The notes under the pieces were generated by a model. It was not told where the DNA came from and did not search any database. It saw nothing but the letters and a program-made list of their open reading frames with translations. This document shows positions 1-12,379 of a stretch of DNA of 64,000 nucleotides, piece by piece. Source of the DNA: Patiria miniata (taxonomy: Eukaryota; Echinodermata; Asteroidea; Valvatida; Asterinidae); contig NW_024037047.1 in NCBI RefSeq assembly GCF_015706575.1, forward strand, positions 5,026,632 through 5,090,631, in the 5' to 3' direction. The position numbers and the translations under genes were made by a program. Positions within the stretch are counted from its first letter, which is position 1. Every line of letters begins with the position of its first letter.

Positions 1-588
1 TGGTTTTGTGTGGTTTGAATAACCACAGAATTTTTAATATAAAATGTGGATCAATTGAGTATGTTGAGTTTGTATTTGGTATGCTGGCCAAATGTTGTAT
101 TCTTTGTGTATAAACAATTAATTGGGGTTTTAAGTTAATGAACCAAAATGCACTTTAAGAAAAGTAAGAATTAGCCATGCGAAAATACATATCGCAGCAC
201 AGTAATAGTGTAACATTTACATTAATTGTAATTTGAGATATCAGAGACAACTACAGTCACTAAAACTCCTCAGACTTGAAGTACCATTGGATGCTCTAAC
301 ACTCTGCTGAATATTCTGCCACTTAAGGTATCCAAGGATATGCAGGGAGGGAATCAGAACAAACTGAAGGGAACGAAAGAAATTCCGAAGCAGTTTGTCC
401 AAATGGCGCAGAGTAACGAACAAATTAAGAACTCTGCTTTACGATAAAGCGGAAGTTCCCAATGGCAGGCTAAAAGGAGATGCGTCACATAGACCATGGT
501 CAGACCCTCCCGGGAACCACTTGCGAGATTTCTACTGACATCAAACCTACCCAATGATAGCGCTGAACAGCTTGAGGATGGTGAGATA
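1..588. repeat. Dispersed repeat family R, truncated copy
   Basis: Matches 1527-2115 with few differences (GTGTGGTTTGAATAACCACA onward to GATGGTGAGATAGA), continuing off the left edge. It is interrupted by the foldback element. Confidence 0.85.
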
Positions 589-598
589 GATACGGAAG

Positions 599-1010
599 TG
601 TACTTAGGACATGACCAAAAAAAATCCCGGCCCTCTATTTCGCCCGGGCGGATTACTAATTCGCCCGGGCGGATTATTATTTCGCCCGGGCGGATTACTT
701 ATTCGCCCGGGCGAATTACTATTTCGCCCGGGCGGATTACTATTTCGCCCGGGTGGATTACTAATTCGTCCGGGCGAATTACTATTTTGCCCTGGCGAAT
801 TAGTAGTCTGCCCGGGCGAAATAGTAATTCGCCTGGGCGAAATGCAAATCCGCCCGGGCGAAATACTTATCAGCCCAGGCGAAATAGTAATCCGCCCTGG
901 CGAAATATGTATCCGCCCGGGCGAAATAGTAGTCCGCCCAGGCGAAATAGTAATCCGCCCGGGCGAGGTAATGAGCCTAAAAAAAAATATTTTCGGTCAT
1001 GTCCTAAATA
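599..1010. mobile_element. Foldback-type element made of a 21-bp minisatellite
   Basis: The ends are inverted: TTAGGACATGACC near 605 and GGTCATGTCCTAA near 995. Between them lie about 16 units of 21 bp with palindromic core CGCCCGGGCG. In the left half the spacer reads GATTACTATT; from about 790 onward it appears as its reverse complement AAATAGTAATC. The array is therefore a large inverted repeat of repeats, as in foldback elements. The insertion interrupts a family R copy after GAGATAGA (about 588). Open frames through it in two registers (Pro-Gly-Arg repeats) are not genes. Confidence 0.75.
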
Positions 1011-1233
1011 CGCTTTAGTAGGATTCACCTACAATAAATTTCTCGGGGTGTACGGTACTAGTCTATAATCCAAGACTTAGTAAGCTTGTCGATAATAAGT
1101 CGGTATTTACTTTTCGGATAAATGCAAATGATATATGCCTTTTACAAACGATATTGGTAATATACGAGACATTTCGATGTACGGTACTTTATCACGGATA
1201 ATTATGAGGGGGGAAAAAAGACATTTGGAGAGA

Positions 1234-1500
1234 ACCAAGTGTGAGTGAAATAAACAGAAATAAGTTTTGATGTATTTCATGTTTCCCCTTAAATGCTGTT
1301 TGTGTCATTACTGACTCCTTTGCGGCTGGTTTTGTATGACAAAACAAAACTGTAGAAAGGACCAAGTGTGGGTTAAATAAACGGAAACAAGTTTTGATGT
1401 GTTTGATGTTTCCCCTTAAATTCTGTTTGTGTCATTACTGACCTATTTGAGACTGGTTTTGTATGAGAAAACAAAACTGTAGAAAAGACCAAGGGTGGGT
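1234..1500. repeat. 126-bp tandem repeat, two copies
   Basis: Units start at ACCAAGTGTG near 1234, 1361 and (variant ACCAAGGGTG) 1488. Each contains GATGTTTCCCCTTAAAT and GGCTGGTTTTGTATGA. Confidence 0.9.
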
Positions 1501-1503
1501 TAA

Positions 1504-4500
1504 GTGAATGTTTACCAAATCCTTGGTTTGGTGTGGTTTGGATAACCACAGAATTTTTAATATGAAATGTGGATGTATTGAGTATGTTGAGTTTGTATTT
1601 GGTATGCTGGCCAAATGTTGTATTCTTCGTGCATTAACAATTAATTGGGGTTTTAAGTTAATGAACCAAAATGCACTTTAAGAAAAGTAAGGATTAGCCA
1701 TGCGAAAATACATATCGCAGCACATTAATAGTGTAACATTTACATTAATTGTAATTTGAGATATCAGAGACAACTACAGTCACTAAAACTCCTCAGACTT
1801 GAAGTACCATTGGATGCTCTAACTCTCTGCTGAATATTCTGCCACTTAAGATATCCAAGGATATACAGGGAGGAAATCAGAACCAACTGAAGGGAACGAA
1901 AAAAAATTCCGAAGCAGTTTGTCCAAATGGCGCAGAGTAACGAACAAATTAAGAACTCTGCTTTACGATAAAGCGGAAGTTCCCAATGGCAGGCTAAAAG
2001 GAGATGCGTCACATAGACCATGGTCAGACCCTCCCGGGAACCACTTGCCAGATTTCTACTGACATCAAACCTACCCGATGATAGCGCTGAACAGCTTGAG
2101 GATGGTGAGATAGAACATATCGCCATGATGAGAAAAATCTATGAGCTGGTACTCGCGGTGAGAAGAGAATGTGCAGCTGCGTCAGCTACTTCCATCAAAT
2201 CCAGATCCACCAGAAGTAATGTCAGCACTGGTTCACGATGCATCCAATTCACTTTGCATGTGCTTAGCAACCTGCCATGATTTATTTCGCCAAATCTCTC
2301 GCCTGAGAACGAATACAGCCCTGCAACTACACGGACACTAACTCAATTCAGTTCAATAAAACATTTATTTCTATTCTGTGGAAACACATCCTAAAAGCCG
2401 AAGCTTGTGGTTGATGTGCCCAACAATACAAGACAAAACAAGAAAAACAACACTAATTACATAATTTGAAATAATAACAGTATTATTGTTAAATATTGAA
2501 TGATATATGCAAAATCGAATATAGTTGCGCTCATTTACCTTATGCCAAGATACCACCAAAAACTTGTGCTAAACCTAAGCAGCGATCAGTTTCCAAATAT
2601 ACTGGCACAGCTTCCCATATAAAATTGTGTTGAAAATCATCATGGACGTCGCCAAGATTTTTTTCTAGAGGGAGCAAAACTTATTTCCCCCCCCCCCAAA
2701 AAAATTGTATTTCTTGTATTTCTCAACATATTCTCGATTCATCTGTTTGGGGTAGAGACATTTTCCCCCCTTCCCAACCCATTCAATTTACACCACTATG
2801 ACTTGGAGCCTCTTTTTCTTTTCTTTTATCTCTTTTTTTCTCTTCCTTTTTTTTTTTTTTTTTGCTTTTCCAGGGCGGGGGGGGGGGGGAGGGGGAACGC
2901 CCCCTTGCCACCCCCCCGCGACGCCTATGAAAATCATATTAATAATGAAAACATTATGATGTTTAGCTCCCCCCAGAAAATAAAGTAAATTGGACTTACC
3001 TCGGGCGAACGGTTTTCTAACGTGGGGTCTTGAAAAATTTAGGGAATTTACCAAATTTTCCAGTAAAGAAATGACATTGAAACAATATAAACAACAATAA
3101 TCTCTTATTCTGGGAGTTTTTGGCCGACGACATATTCTCACAAGCTGCTGTTTATTTACAAACTGTTCACATTAATTCGGTGAATAATACAAGTGTTGTT
3201 GGATTTAATACCTTAAGATAACATTCATCGATTACATGAGGCCATAAATTATCCAACATTGATTCTTGTTTGCCTTGTGTGAAATTAATGGTTAATATTG
3301 ACTAACTCCAGACCTGGACAAACTCCAACATTTCGGTGTTTCCCTGGTTATTTATTAAACGGTTGACGCACAACCACAATTATCTTGATAATGGGTTTTA
3401 TTGCAAAACATGTAGTACCAACTTGGCTTATGCACTGGCTCATGCAATTCACAGAGAAAGCAGGGTCCTTAATGTCCAAATTTTAAATTTCAGTTTCGAC
3501 TCGTTTATGCACTTTTACCCCTGTGAATAGGGTGTGGTAACAAGGTCAAAGTCACTTGGCTGTCTGCACCGTTGACGAGACTATCTCGGTATTAAAGCTG
3601 CGGTGAGGCTGTTTTTTTTCCATGATCGTTTGCATTCAGGCAAAATGAACTTTTACCAAATCTTAGGATATTGTGTGGTCTGGATATTACCGCATAATTT
3701 TTAACATAAAGTGTGGATGTATTGATCATGATTATGTTGAGTTTGTATTGAGTTTGTTGGCTAAAGTGTGTATTCTTCACGCAAAAACAATTATTAGGGG
3801 CTTCATGTTTATGAGCAAAGAAAATGCAATTAAGGCAAAGTAAGGATTACGCATGCACAAAATACTTATCGTAGCACATTATGAGCGCAATATTTATAGT
3901 GATTGTAGTTTAAGATCTCAGAGACAACTACTGTATTACTCCGACTTAGAGTACAGTTCGATGCTTCATCTCTCTGCTGAATATTAACTGGGACCTAAGG
4001 AAGATATCGGGAGGGAATCAGAGCAAACTGAGTAGGGGAGGTGTTCAGTGGAAATTCCGAAACAGCTTGTCCAAAAGTCGCAGAGTAGCGAACAAATTAA
4101 AGAACTCTGATTTGTGATGAAGAGTAAATTTCCATTGTCAGGCTAGAAAGAGACGAGTCACAACAGGCCACGGACAGACAGCCCCAAGAAGCACTTGTGA
4201 GATTTATACTGACACATTGAACCTATACCCGATGATAGCGCTGCACATCGTGAGGATGGTGAGGTAGAACATGCCACCATGATTTGAAAAATGCATGAGC
4301 GGATATCTGTGTTGAGCGGAGATAGTGCAGCTTTGTCAGCTATATCCATCAAATCGAGCTCCACCTGAAGTAAATGTCAGCACTGGTGCACAATGCATCC
4401 AACTCAATTGCATGTGATAAGGAACCTGCCATGATTGATTTTGTCATCTCTCCAGTGAACGAACTCAGCCGTACAACTCCGGACACTCACCAAACTCATC

Positions 4501-4560
4501 ACAGAGAGCGTCAAATCATGACATGAAATCACAGACAGAAGACCCTACTAACACTCTAAC
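1504..4560. repeat. Dispersed repeat family R, two diverged units
   Basis: Contains two ancient tandem-like units: 1504-2440 and 3240-4440. Each runs from GTGAATGTTTACCAAATC (or its variant) through a CAGAGACAACTAC box to GATGATAGCGCTG and TCAGCTAC/TCAGCTATATCC. The stretch 2020-2280 is open for 86 codons (PDDSAEQLEDGEIEHIAMM and following), and the second unit has a recognisably similar but stop-broken frame. This suggests decayed coding ancestry with no recognised domain. Poly-C, poly-T and poly-G runs occupy 2680-2900. Confidence 0.7.
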
Positions 4561-5473
4561 TATGAAAAAAATAATGAAAACATTGGAAATGAACAGATTA
4601 CCTCCGCCTAAACCGATCAACGTCTATGTTGATCCCATGATGTACATCACAAGGCCATGCCCTTGGCATTGAGCATCATGGTTTGCAAGTTTCCCCAGCT
4701 GAGCATTTCGTTTACTTGAAGAATTATCTCAAAGGCGACTACGTAGACTTTTTACGAGGCTTTCTCCCTCGTCATCAACGATACATCCTCGTACAAGGAA
4801 GCAAAATGGGTTCATGACAAATGAAACGGTATCCATTCACATTGTCTAATCCATTTGAGACAAGCTGGATTCATTGCCGACTGTTGCCCCAAATGACAAT
4901 CATAAGGACTCAGAGCATGAAGAAAAACGGTAATCTCAAGAATCTAATGACGAAAGAGAAAACAGAAAAAGCCTGCTTAAACACCAGATGTGGTTGATTG
5001 TGAGGAGGATATGGGAGGATGGGGCCGGATGACAATATGGCAACATTCCTCAAATTGCCCGGCTGCGGAAATTCGGAAAGCGAGGGCGGGAAGGGGGGTG
5101 GGGGACCTGGACACCAAGTGACACTGGGGGTGCTATTAAATGAAATACAAGCTTAAGTGCACGTTTCTTCACCTTAAATTAAAAAAGGTGCTTTGAAAGC
5201 TTTTCATACGGTACTGTTTGTTTTAGATTTTTGAAACTATGTTAATGTGCTCCGGTAGAAAGTTACAAAATTACCTCAAAATCTACAATTGTTACCACAA
5301 AAATCTAGGGCGGGAATGAACCAATGGCCCACCCTCGTCAAAGTGTGGGTGGGGGTATATCCTCCCCATCCCCTCGGCACTGACGACCGAGCTAATCAGA
5401 CACAACGTTGAGTCCGCAAAGACTGCGATGTGACTGATAGGTTTCAAGGCCAACCTCTTCCTCTCAACATTAA

Positions 5474-5658
5474 CCAGGGGTACGTTTTGGCGGTCATAAC
5501 CAAGAAATGGTTATGTTGTTTCTCTTTGGCTAATGGTTTGGGGGTTTGAGTATTGCATTACCGTGAGTAATTCTCGTCCACCATAAAATTCCCGCAGAAA
5601 TTCACTGACAAGAAACAACCGAACCAATTCTTGGTTATGACCGCCAAAACGCACCCCA
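5474..5658. mobile_element. MITE-like element with 50-bp inverted ends
   Basis: The left end GTTTTGGCGGTCATAACCAA and the right end TTGGTTATGACCGCCAAAAC are inverted copies extending about 50 bp each. The interior is about 85 bp with no coding. It is duplicated at 12195-12379 as part of the large duplication. Confidence 0.7.
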
Positions 5659-7347
5659 GCAAGGACGAGAGAGTCTTAGTCAAACAGCCGAGCTTGGTGC
5701 TCACTTGCTGGTGCTCACAACAGCTAGAACAAAATTCCTCTTAAGCAACCTACTCCAGGTTGCAAACAGATATCATATCCCATTGCTGACATTGCAAGTT
5801 CATGTACCTGCATATTTTTTTTCGAGACTGCAGGTCCACCGGCTTCCATGTGAGATGGTTTGAGTCATACCGCAAATAATCATTAGCTTGCCGAGTTAAC
5901 GTACGTGGATGTCTAGAGTTGTCCTAGATAAGGGAACATAATTATTGGCACTATTGCAGGCGAAATGTTTGAGTTCCCGATCTAGATGTTTAGAGTTGTC
6001 CTTGATTAGAGGGCCAAATTGACACTAGCTTGCGGAAATTTGATTTTTTTTGGGGGGGGGGACAAACTGTCACTGTAAGTCATGGATGTCTAGAGTTGTC
6101 TGCGATTTCGGCGACACATACTCACTATTCAGCGGAGTTTATATTTCAAAATCTGGAATAATATTGATTTACTGATACATGTAGGAATATAACTACATTA
6201 TAATAAAATACGTATTTGTTTCCTCATTATGCTGATAGCCTACCAGGGCTAACTCCAATATTTTGACGTTTGCTGTGGTTAATTATTAAACTGTTCACGC
6301 ACATCATTAAGAATTATCTGACGTCAGTACCAACCTGGCTCATGGGAGTCACATGTAAGGTTAACTCCACCGATCAATTTCAGTTTGTTTAGCTGCTGCA
6401 CTTTAACCTCCATTGGGTGCGGTATCAGGTGATGTGCTATGTCCAATTCGAATGACTTTAAGGACTGATTATAAGAATATCTCGGTAAAGTGGTTAGGCT
6501 GGGGTTGTTTTTCTCAAGACTTTTGGAATTCAGGCAAGATTAAGGATTAGAAGACTATCTCGGTAAAGTAGTTAGGCTGTTGTTTTTCTCGAGGCCTTTG
6601 GAATTCGATGGGAACTTGGGATTGTTTTTCAATTGTTCACTTTTTTTTCTTCTTATTTTATTTGTATTAGGTGGGGAGGGATTTCGCCGCCTGATATGCA
6701 CACATAGGTATTTCTTTTTGTTTCCCGTCATCGATCTTTTTTAACACTACTAACTTTTTATGCAACAGCTCCCTTTGTTTTTGTTTACGTTTTCTAATCG
6801 AGGTCGTCCTCGATTTTCTCCTGTCCTCAATTACTCGATGATGCTGCACATGTGTGTCCTCGATTTACACCATGCATAAACCTGCACACACACATTTCTT
6901 GATAGTATTGGGGCGATATATTTTGCAAAGGACTGATGTGTTCAAATGCATATTTCTGTTTTACTTTTTACATTGACATGACTCTCTCTCAAGTATTTGA
7001 CATATTGAAGGGAGTTATATGGGACATTTCTTATCTCTGTCGCACGTAGTTTTCCGGTAAACGACAACAAGTTGAAGTGTGTATGCATGTTTTGTGTTGT
7101 TTTTATAGAAGTAGAACAATAGGATTCTCTTTGGTTTCATGTAACGTTTTCGCTGAGTATACATGCATTTTGGTCTACAAAGTTTATAAACATTTAATAC
7201 TTAAAGTACGAAATACCAAAATCGATTGTGATTTGTCTCTGTGCACTATGAATTGTGTATAACGTTTATTACATTAATTAGTAAAACATGTTCAGAATGC
7301 TGTCCGCAGTTACTTTGTATAAAAAAAAAACAGCCAAAAAATTTTTG

Positions 7348-7434
7348 GTAATCCGCCCTGGCGAAATATTTATCCGCCCGGGCGAAATAGTTATCCGCCC
7401 GGGCGAAATAGTAATCCGCCCGGGCGAGGAAGTG
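7348..7434. repeat. Partial minisatellite array at the duplication junction
   Basis: Four units of the 21-bp CGCCCGGGCG minisatellite, in the right-half orientation only, at the start of duplication copy 2. It marks the crossover point. Confidence 0.9.
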
Positions 7435-7692
7435 GGCCTAAAAAAAATATTTTCGGTCATGTCCTAAATACGCTTCAGTAGGATTCACCTACAATGAATT
7501 TCACGGGGTGTACGGTATTAGTCTATAATCCAAGACTTAGTAAGCTTGTCGATAATAAGTCGGTATTTACTTTTCGGATAAATGCAAATGATATATGCCT
7601 TTTACAAACGATATTGGTAATATACGAGACATTTCGATGTACGGTACTTTATCACGGATAATTATGACGGGGGAAAAAAGACATTTGGAGAG

Positions 7693-8212
7693 AACCAAGT
7701 GTGAGTGAAATAAACAGAAATAAGTTTTGATGTGTTTGATGTTTCCCCTTAAATTCTGTTTGTGTCATTACTGACTCCTTTGCGGCTGGTTTTGTATGAG
7801 AAAACAAAACTGTAGAAAGGACCAAGTGTGGGTTAAATAAACGGAAATAAGTTTTGATGTGTTTGATGTTTCCCCTTAAATTCTGTTTGTGTCATTACTG
7901 ACTCCTTTGCGGCTGGTTTTGTATGAGAAAACAAAACTGTAGAAAGGACCAAGTGTGGGTTAAATAAACGGAAATAAGTTTTGATGTGTTTGATGTTTCC
8001 CCTTAAATTCTGTTTGTGTCATTACTGACCTCTTTGCGGCTGGCTTTGTATGAGAAACAAAACTGTAGAAAGGACCAAGTGTGGGTTAAATAAACGGAAA
8101 CAAGTTTTGATGTGTTTGATGTTTCCCCTTAAATTCTGTTTGTGTCATTACTGACCTATTTGAGACTGGTTTTGTATGAGAAAACAAAACTGTAGAAAAG
8201 ACCAAGGGTGGG
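7693..8212. repeat. 126-bp tandem repeat, four copies
   Basis: Same unit as at 1.23 kb, with starts near 7693, 7821, 7947, 8074 and the terminal variant near 8200. The two-unit difference accounts for the length difference between the two large duplication copies. Confidence 0.9.
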
Positions 8213-8218
8213 TTATAA

Positions 8219-11200
8219 GTGAATGTTTACCAAATCCTTGGTTTGGTGTGGTTTGGATAACCACAGAATTTTTAATATGAAATGTGGATGTCTTGAGTAT
8301 GTTGAGTTTGTATTTGGTATGCTGGCCAAATGTTGTATTCTTCTTGCATAAACAATTAATTGGGGTTTTAAGTTAATGAACCAACAAAATGCACTTTAAG
8401 AAAAGTAAGGATTAGCCATGCGAAAATACATATCGCAGCACATTAATAGTGTAACATTTACATTAATTGTAATTTGAGATATCAGAGACAACTACAGTCA
8501 CTAAAACTCCTCAGACTTGAAGTACCATTGGATGCTCTAACACTCTGCTGAATATTCTGCCACTTAAGATATCCAGGGATATACAGGGAGGAAATCAGAA
8601 CCAACTGAAGGGAACGAAAGAAATTCAGAAGCAGTTTGTCCAAATGGCGCAGAGTAACGAACAAATTAAGAACTCTGCTTTGCGATAAAGCGGAAGTTCC
8701 CAATGGCAGGCTAAAAAGTGATGTGTCACATAGACCATGGTCAGACCCTCCCGGGAACCACTTGCCAGATTTCTACTGACATCAAACCTACCCGATGATA
8801 GCGCTGAACAGCTTGAGGATGGTGAGATAGAACATATCGCCATGATGAGAAAAATCTATGAGCTGGTACTCGCGGTGAGAAGAGAATGTGCAGCTGCGTC
8901 AGCTACTTCCATCAAATCCAGATCCACCAGAAGTAATGTCAGCACTGGTTCACGATGCATCCAATTCACTTTGCATGTGCTTAGCAACCTGCCATGATTT
9001 ATTTCGCCAAATCTCTCGCCTGAGAACGAATACAGCCCTGCAACTACACGGACACTAACTCAATTCAGTTCAATAAAACATTTATTTCTATTCTGTGGAA
9101 ACAAATCCTAAAAGCCGAAGCTTGTGGTTGATGTGCCCAACAATACAAGACAAAACAAGAAAAACAACACTAATTACATAATTTGAAATAATAACAGTAT
9201 TATTGTTAAATATTGAATGATATATGCAAAATCGAATATAGTTGCGCTCATTTACCTTATGCCAAGATACCACCAAAAACTTGTGCTAAACCTAAGCAGC
9301 GATCAGTTTCCAAATATACTGGCACAGCTTCCCATATAAAATTGTGTTGAAAATCATCATGGACGTCGCCAAGATTTTTTTCTAGAGGGAGCAAAACTTA
9401 TTTCCCCCCCCCCCCAAAAAAAAAATTGTATTTCTTGTATTTCTCAACATATTCTCGATTCATCTGTTTGGGGTAGAGACATTTTCCCCCCTTCCCAACC
9501 CATTCAATTTACACCACTATGACTTGGAGCCTCTTTTTCTTTTCTTTTATCTCTTTTTTTCTCTTCCTTTTTTTTTTTTTTTTTGCTTTTCCAGGGCGGG
9601 GGGGGGGGGGGAGGGGGAACGCCCCCTTGCCACCCCCCCGCGACGCCTATGAAAATCATATTAATAATGAAAACATTATGATGTTTAGCTCCCCCCAGAA
9701 AATAAAGTAAATTGGACTTACCTCGGGCGAACGGTTTTCTAACGTGGGGTCTTGAAAAATTTAGGGAATTTACCAAATTTTCCAGTAAAGAAATGACATT
9801 GAAACAATATAAACAACAATAATCTCTTATTCTGGGAGTTTTTGGCCGACGACATATTCTCACAAGCTGCTGTTTATTTACAAACTGTTCACATTAATTC
9901 GGTGAATAATACAAGTGTTGTTGGATTTAATACCTTAAGATAACATTCATCGATTACATGAGGCCATAAATTATCCAACATTGATTCTTGTTTGCCTTGT
10001 GTGAAATTAATGGTTAATATTGACTAACTCCAGACCTGGACAAACTCCAACATTTCGGTGTTTCCCTGGTTATTTATTAAACGGTTGACGCACAACCACA
10101 ATTATCTTGATAATGGGTTTTATTGCAAAACATGTAGTACCAACTTGGCTTATGCACTGGCTCATGCAATTCACAGAGAAAGCAGGGTCCTTAATGTCCA
10201 AATTTTAAATTTCAGTTTCGACTCGTTTATGCACTTTTACCCCTGTGAATAGGGTGTGGTAACAAGGTCAAAGTCACTTGGCTGTCTGCACCGTTGACGA
10301 GACTATCTCGGTATTAAAGCTGCGGTGAGGCTGTTTTTTTTCCATGATCGTTTGCATTCAGGCAAAATGAACTTTTACCAAATCTTAGGATATTGTGTGG
10401 TCTGGATATTACCGCATAATTTTTAACATAAAGTGTGGATGTATTGATCATGATTATGTTGAGTTTGTATTGAGTTTGTTGGCTAAAGTGTGTATTCTTC
10501 ACGCAAAAACAATTATTAGGGGCTTCATGTTTATGAGCAAAGAAAATGCAATTAAGGCAAAGTAAGGATTACGCATGCACAAAATACTTATCGTAGCACA
10601 TTATGAGCGCAATATTTATAGTGATTGTAGTTTAAGATCTCAGAGACAACTACTGTATTACTCCGACTTAGAGTACAGTTCGATGCTTCATCTCTCTGCT
10701 GAATATTAACTGGGACCTAAGGAAGATATCGGGAGGGAATCAGAGCAAACTGAGTAGGGGAGGTGTTCAGTGGAAATTCCGAAACAGCTTGTCCAAAAGT
10801 CGCAGAGTAGCGAACAAATTAAAGAACTCTGATTTGTGATGAAGAGTAAATTTCCATTGTCAGGCTAGAAAGAGACGAGTCACAACAGGCCACGGACAGA
10901 CAGCCCCAAGAAGCACTTGTGAGATTTATACTGACACATTGAACCTATACCCGATGATAGCGCTGCACATCGTGAGGATGGTGAGGTAGAACATGCCACC
11001 ATGATTTGAAAAATGCATGAGCGGATATCTGTGTTGAGCGGAGATAGTGCAGCTTTGTCAGCTATATCCATCAAATCGAGCTCCACCTGAAGTAAATGTC
11101 AGCACTGGTGCACAATGCATCCAACTCAATTGCATGTGATAAGGAACCTGCCATGATTGATTTTGTCATCTCTCCAGTGAACGAACTCAGCCGTACAACT

Positions 11201-11282
11201 CCGGACACTCACCAAACTCATCACAGAGAGCGTCAAATCATGACATGAAATCACAGACAGAAGACCCTACTAACACTCTAAC
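8219..11282. repeat. Dispersed repeat family R, copy in duplication copy 2
   Basis: The same sequence as 1504-4560, carried by the large tandem duplication, including the 86-codon open stretch at 8737-8997. Confidence 0.85.
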
Positions 11283-12194
11283 TATGAAAAAAATAATGAA
11301 AACATTGGAAATGAACAGATTACCTCCGCCTAAACCGATCAACGTCTATGTTGATCCCATGATGTACATCACAAGGCCATGCCCTTGGCATTGAGCATCA
11401 TGGTTTGCAAGTTTCCCCAGCTGAGCATTTCGTTTACTTGAAGAATTATCTCAAAGGCGACTACGTAGACTTTTTACGAGGCTTTCTCCCTCGTCATCAA
11501 CGATACATCCTCGTACAAGGAAGCAAAATGGGTTCATGACAAATGAAACGGTATCCATTCACATTGTCTAATCCATTTGAGACAAGCTGGATTCATTGCC
11601 GACTGTTGCCCCAAATGACAATCATAAGGACTCAGAGCATGAAGAAAAACGGTAATCTCAAGAATCTAATGACGAAAGAGAAAACAGAAAAAGCCTGCTT
11701 AAACACCAGATGTGGTTGATTGTGAGGAGGATATGGGAGGATGGGGCCGGATGACAATATGGCAACATTCCTCAAATTGCCCGGCTGCGGAAATTCGGAA
11801 AGCGAGGGCGGGAAGGGGGGTGGGGGACCTGGACACCAAGTGACACTGGGGGTGCTATTAAATGAAATACAAGCTTAAGTGCACGTTTCTTCACCTTAAA
11901 TTAAAAAAGGTGCTTTGAAAGCTTTTCATACGGTACTGTTTGTTTTAGATTTTTGAAACTATGTTAATGTGCTCCGGTAGAAAGTTACAAAATTACCTCA
12001 AAATCTACAATTGTTACCACAAAAATCTAGGGCGGGAATGAACCAATGGCCCACCCTCGTCAAAGTGTGGGTGGGGGTATATCCTCCCCATCCCCTCGGC
12101 ACTGACGACCGAGCTAATCAGACACAACGTTGAGTCCGCAAAGACTGCGATGTGACTGATAGGTTTCAAGGCCAACCTCTTCCTCTCAACATTA

Positions 12195-12379
12195 ACCAGG
12201 GGTACGTTTTGGCGGTCATAACCAAGAAATGGTTATGTTGTTTCTCTTTGGCTAATGGTTTGGGGGTTTGAGTATTGCATTACCGTGAGTAATTCTCGTC
12301 CACCATAAAATTCCCGCAGAAATTCACTGACAAGAAACAACCGAACCAATTCTTGGTTATGACCGCCAAAACGCACCCC
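12195..12379. mobile_element. MITE-like element, second copy by duplication
   Basis: The same element as at 5474-5658, at the matching place in duplication copy 2. Confidence 0.7.

Larger units (their letters stand above)
887..7347. repeat. Large tandem duplication, copy 1
   Basis: Direct copy of 7348-14067, nearly identical base for base over about 6.4 kb. It begins in the minisatellite (GTAATCCGCCCTGGCG) and ends at CAGCCAAAAAATTTTTG. No credible gene is seen; the longest open frames are low-complexity or decayed family R sequence. Between 4.56 and 7.35 kb nothing is recognised except a small inverted-repeat element at 5.47 kb and short local repeats. Confidence 0.95.

Noticed and set aside
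630-970. CRISPR-like array of regular repeats
   Set aside because: Eukaryotic context, no unique spacers, spacer sequence is itself repeated and inverts midway.
496-1068. 190- and 135-codon frames of Pro-Gly-Arg type repeats
   Set aside because: Pure translation of the 21-bp minisatellite, which is a multiple of three; open in two registers, so not coding evidence.
2788-3141. Proline- and lysine-rich frames at 2.8-3.1 and 9.5-9.9 kb
   Set aside because: They cross poly-G, poly-C and poly-T runs inside family R, and the frame depends on homopolymer length.
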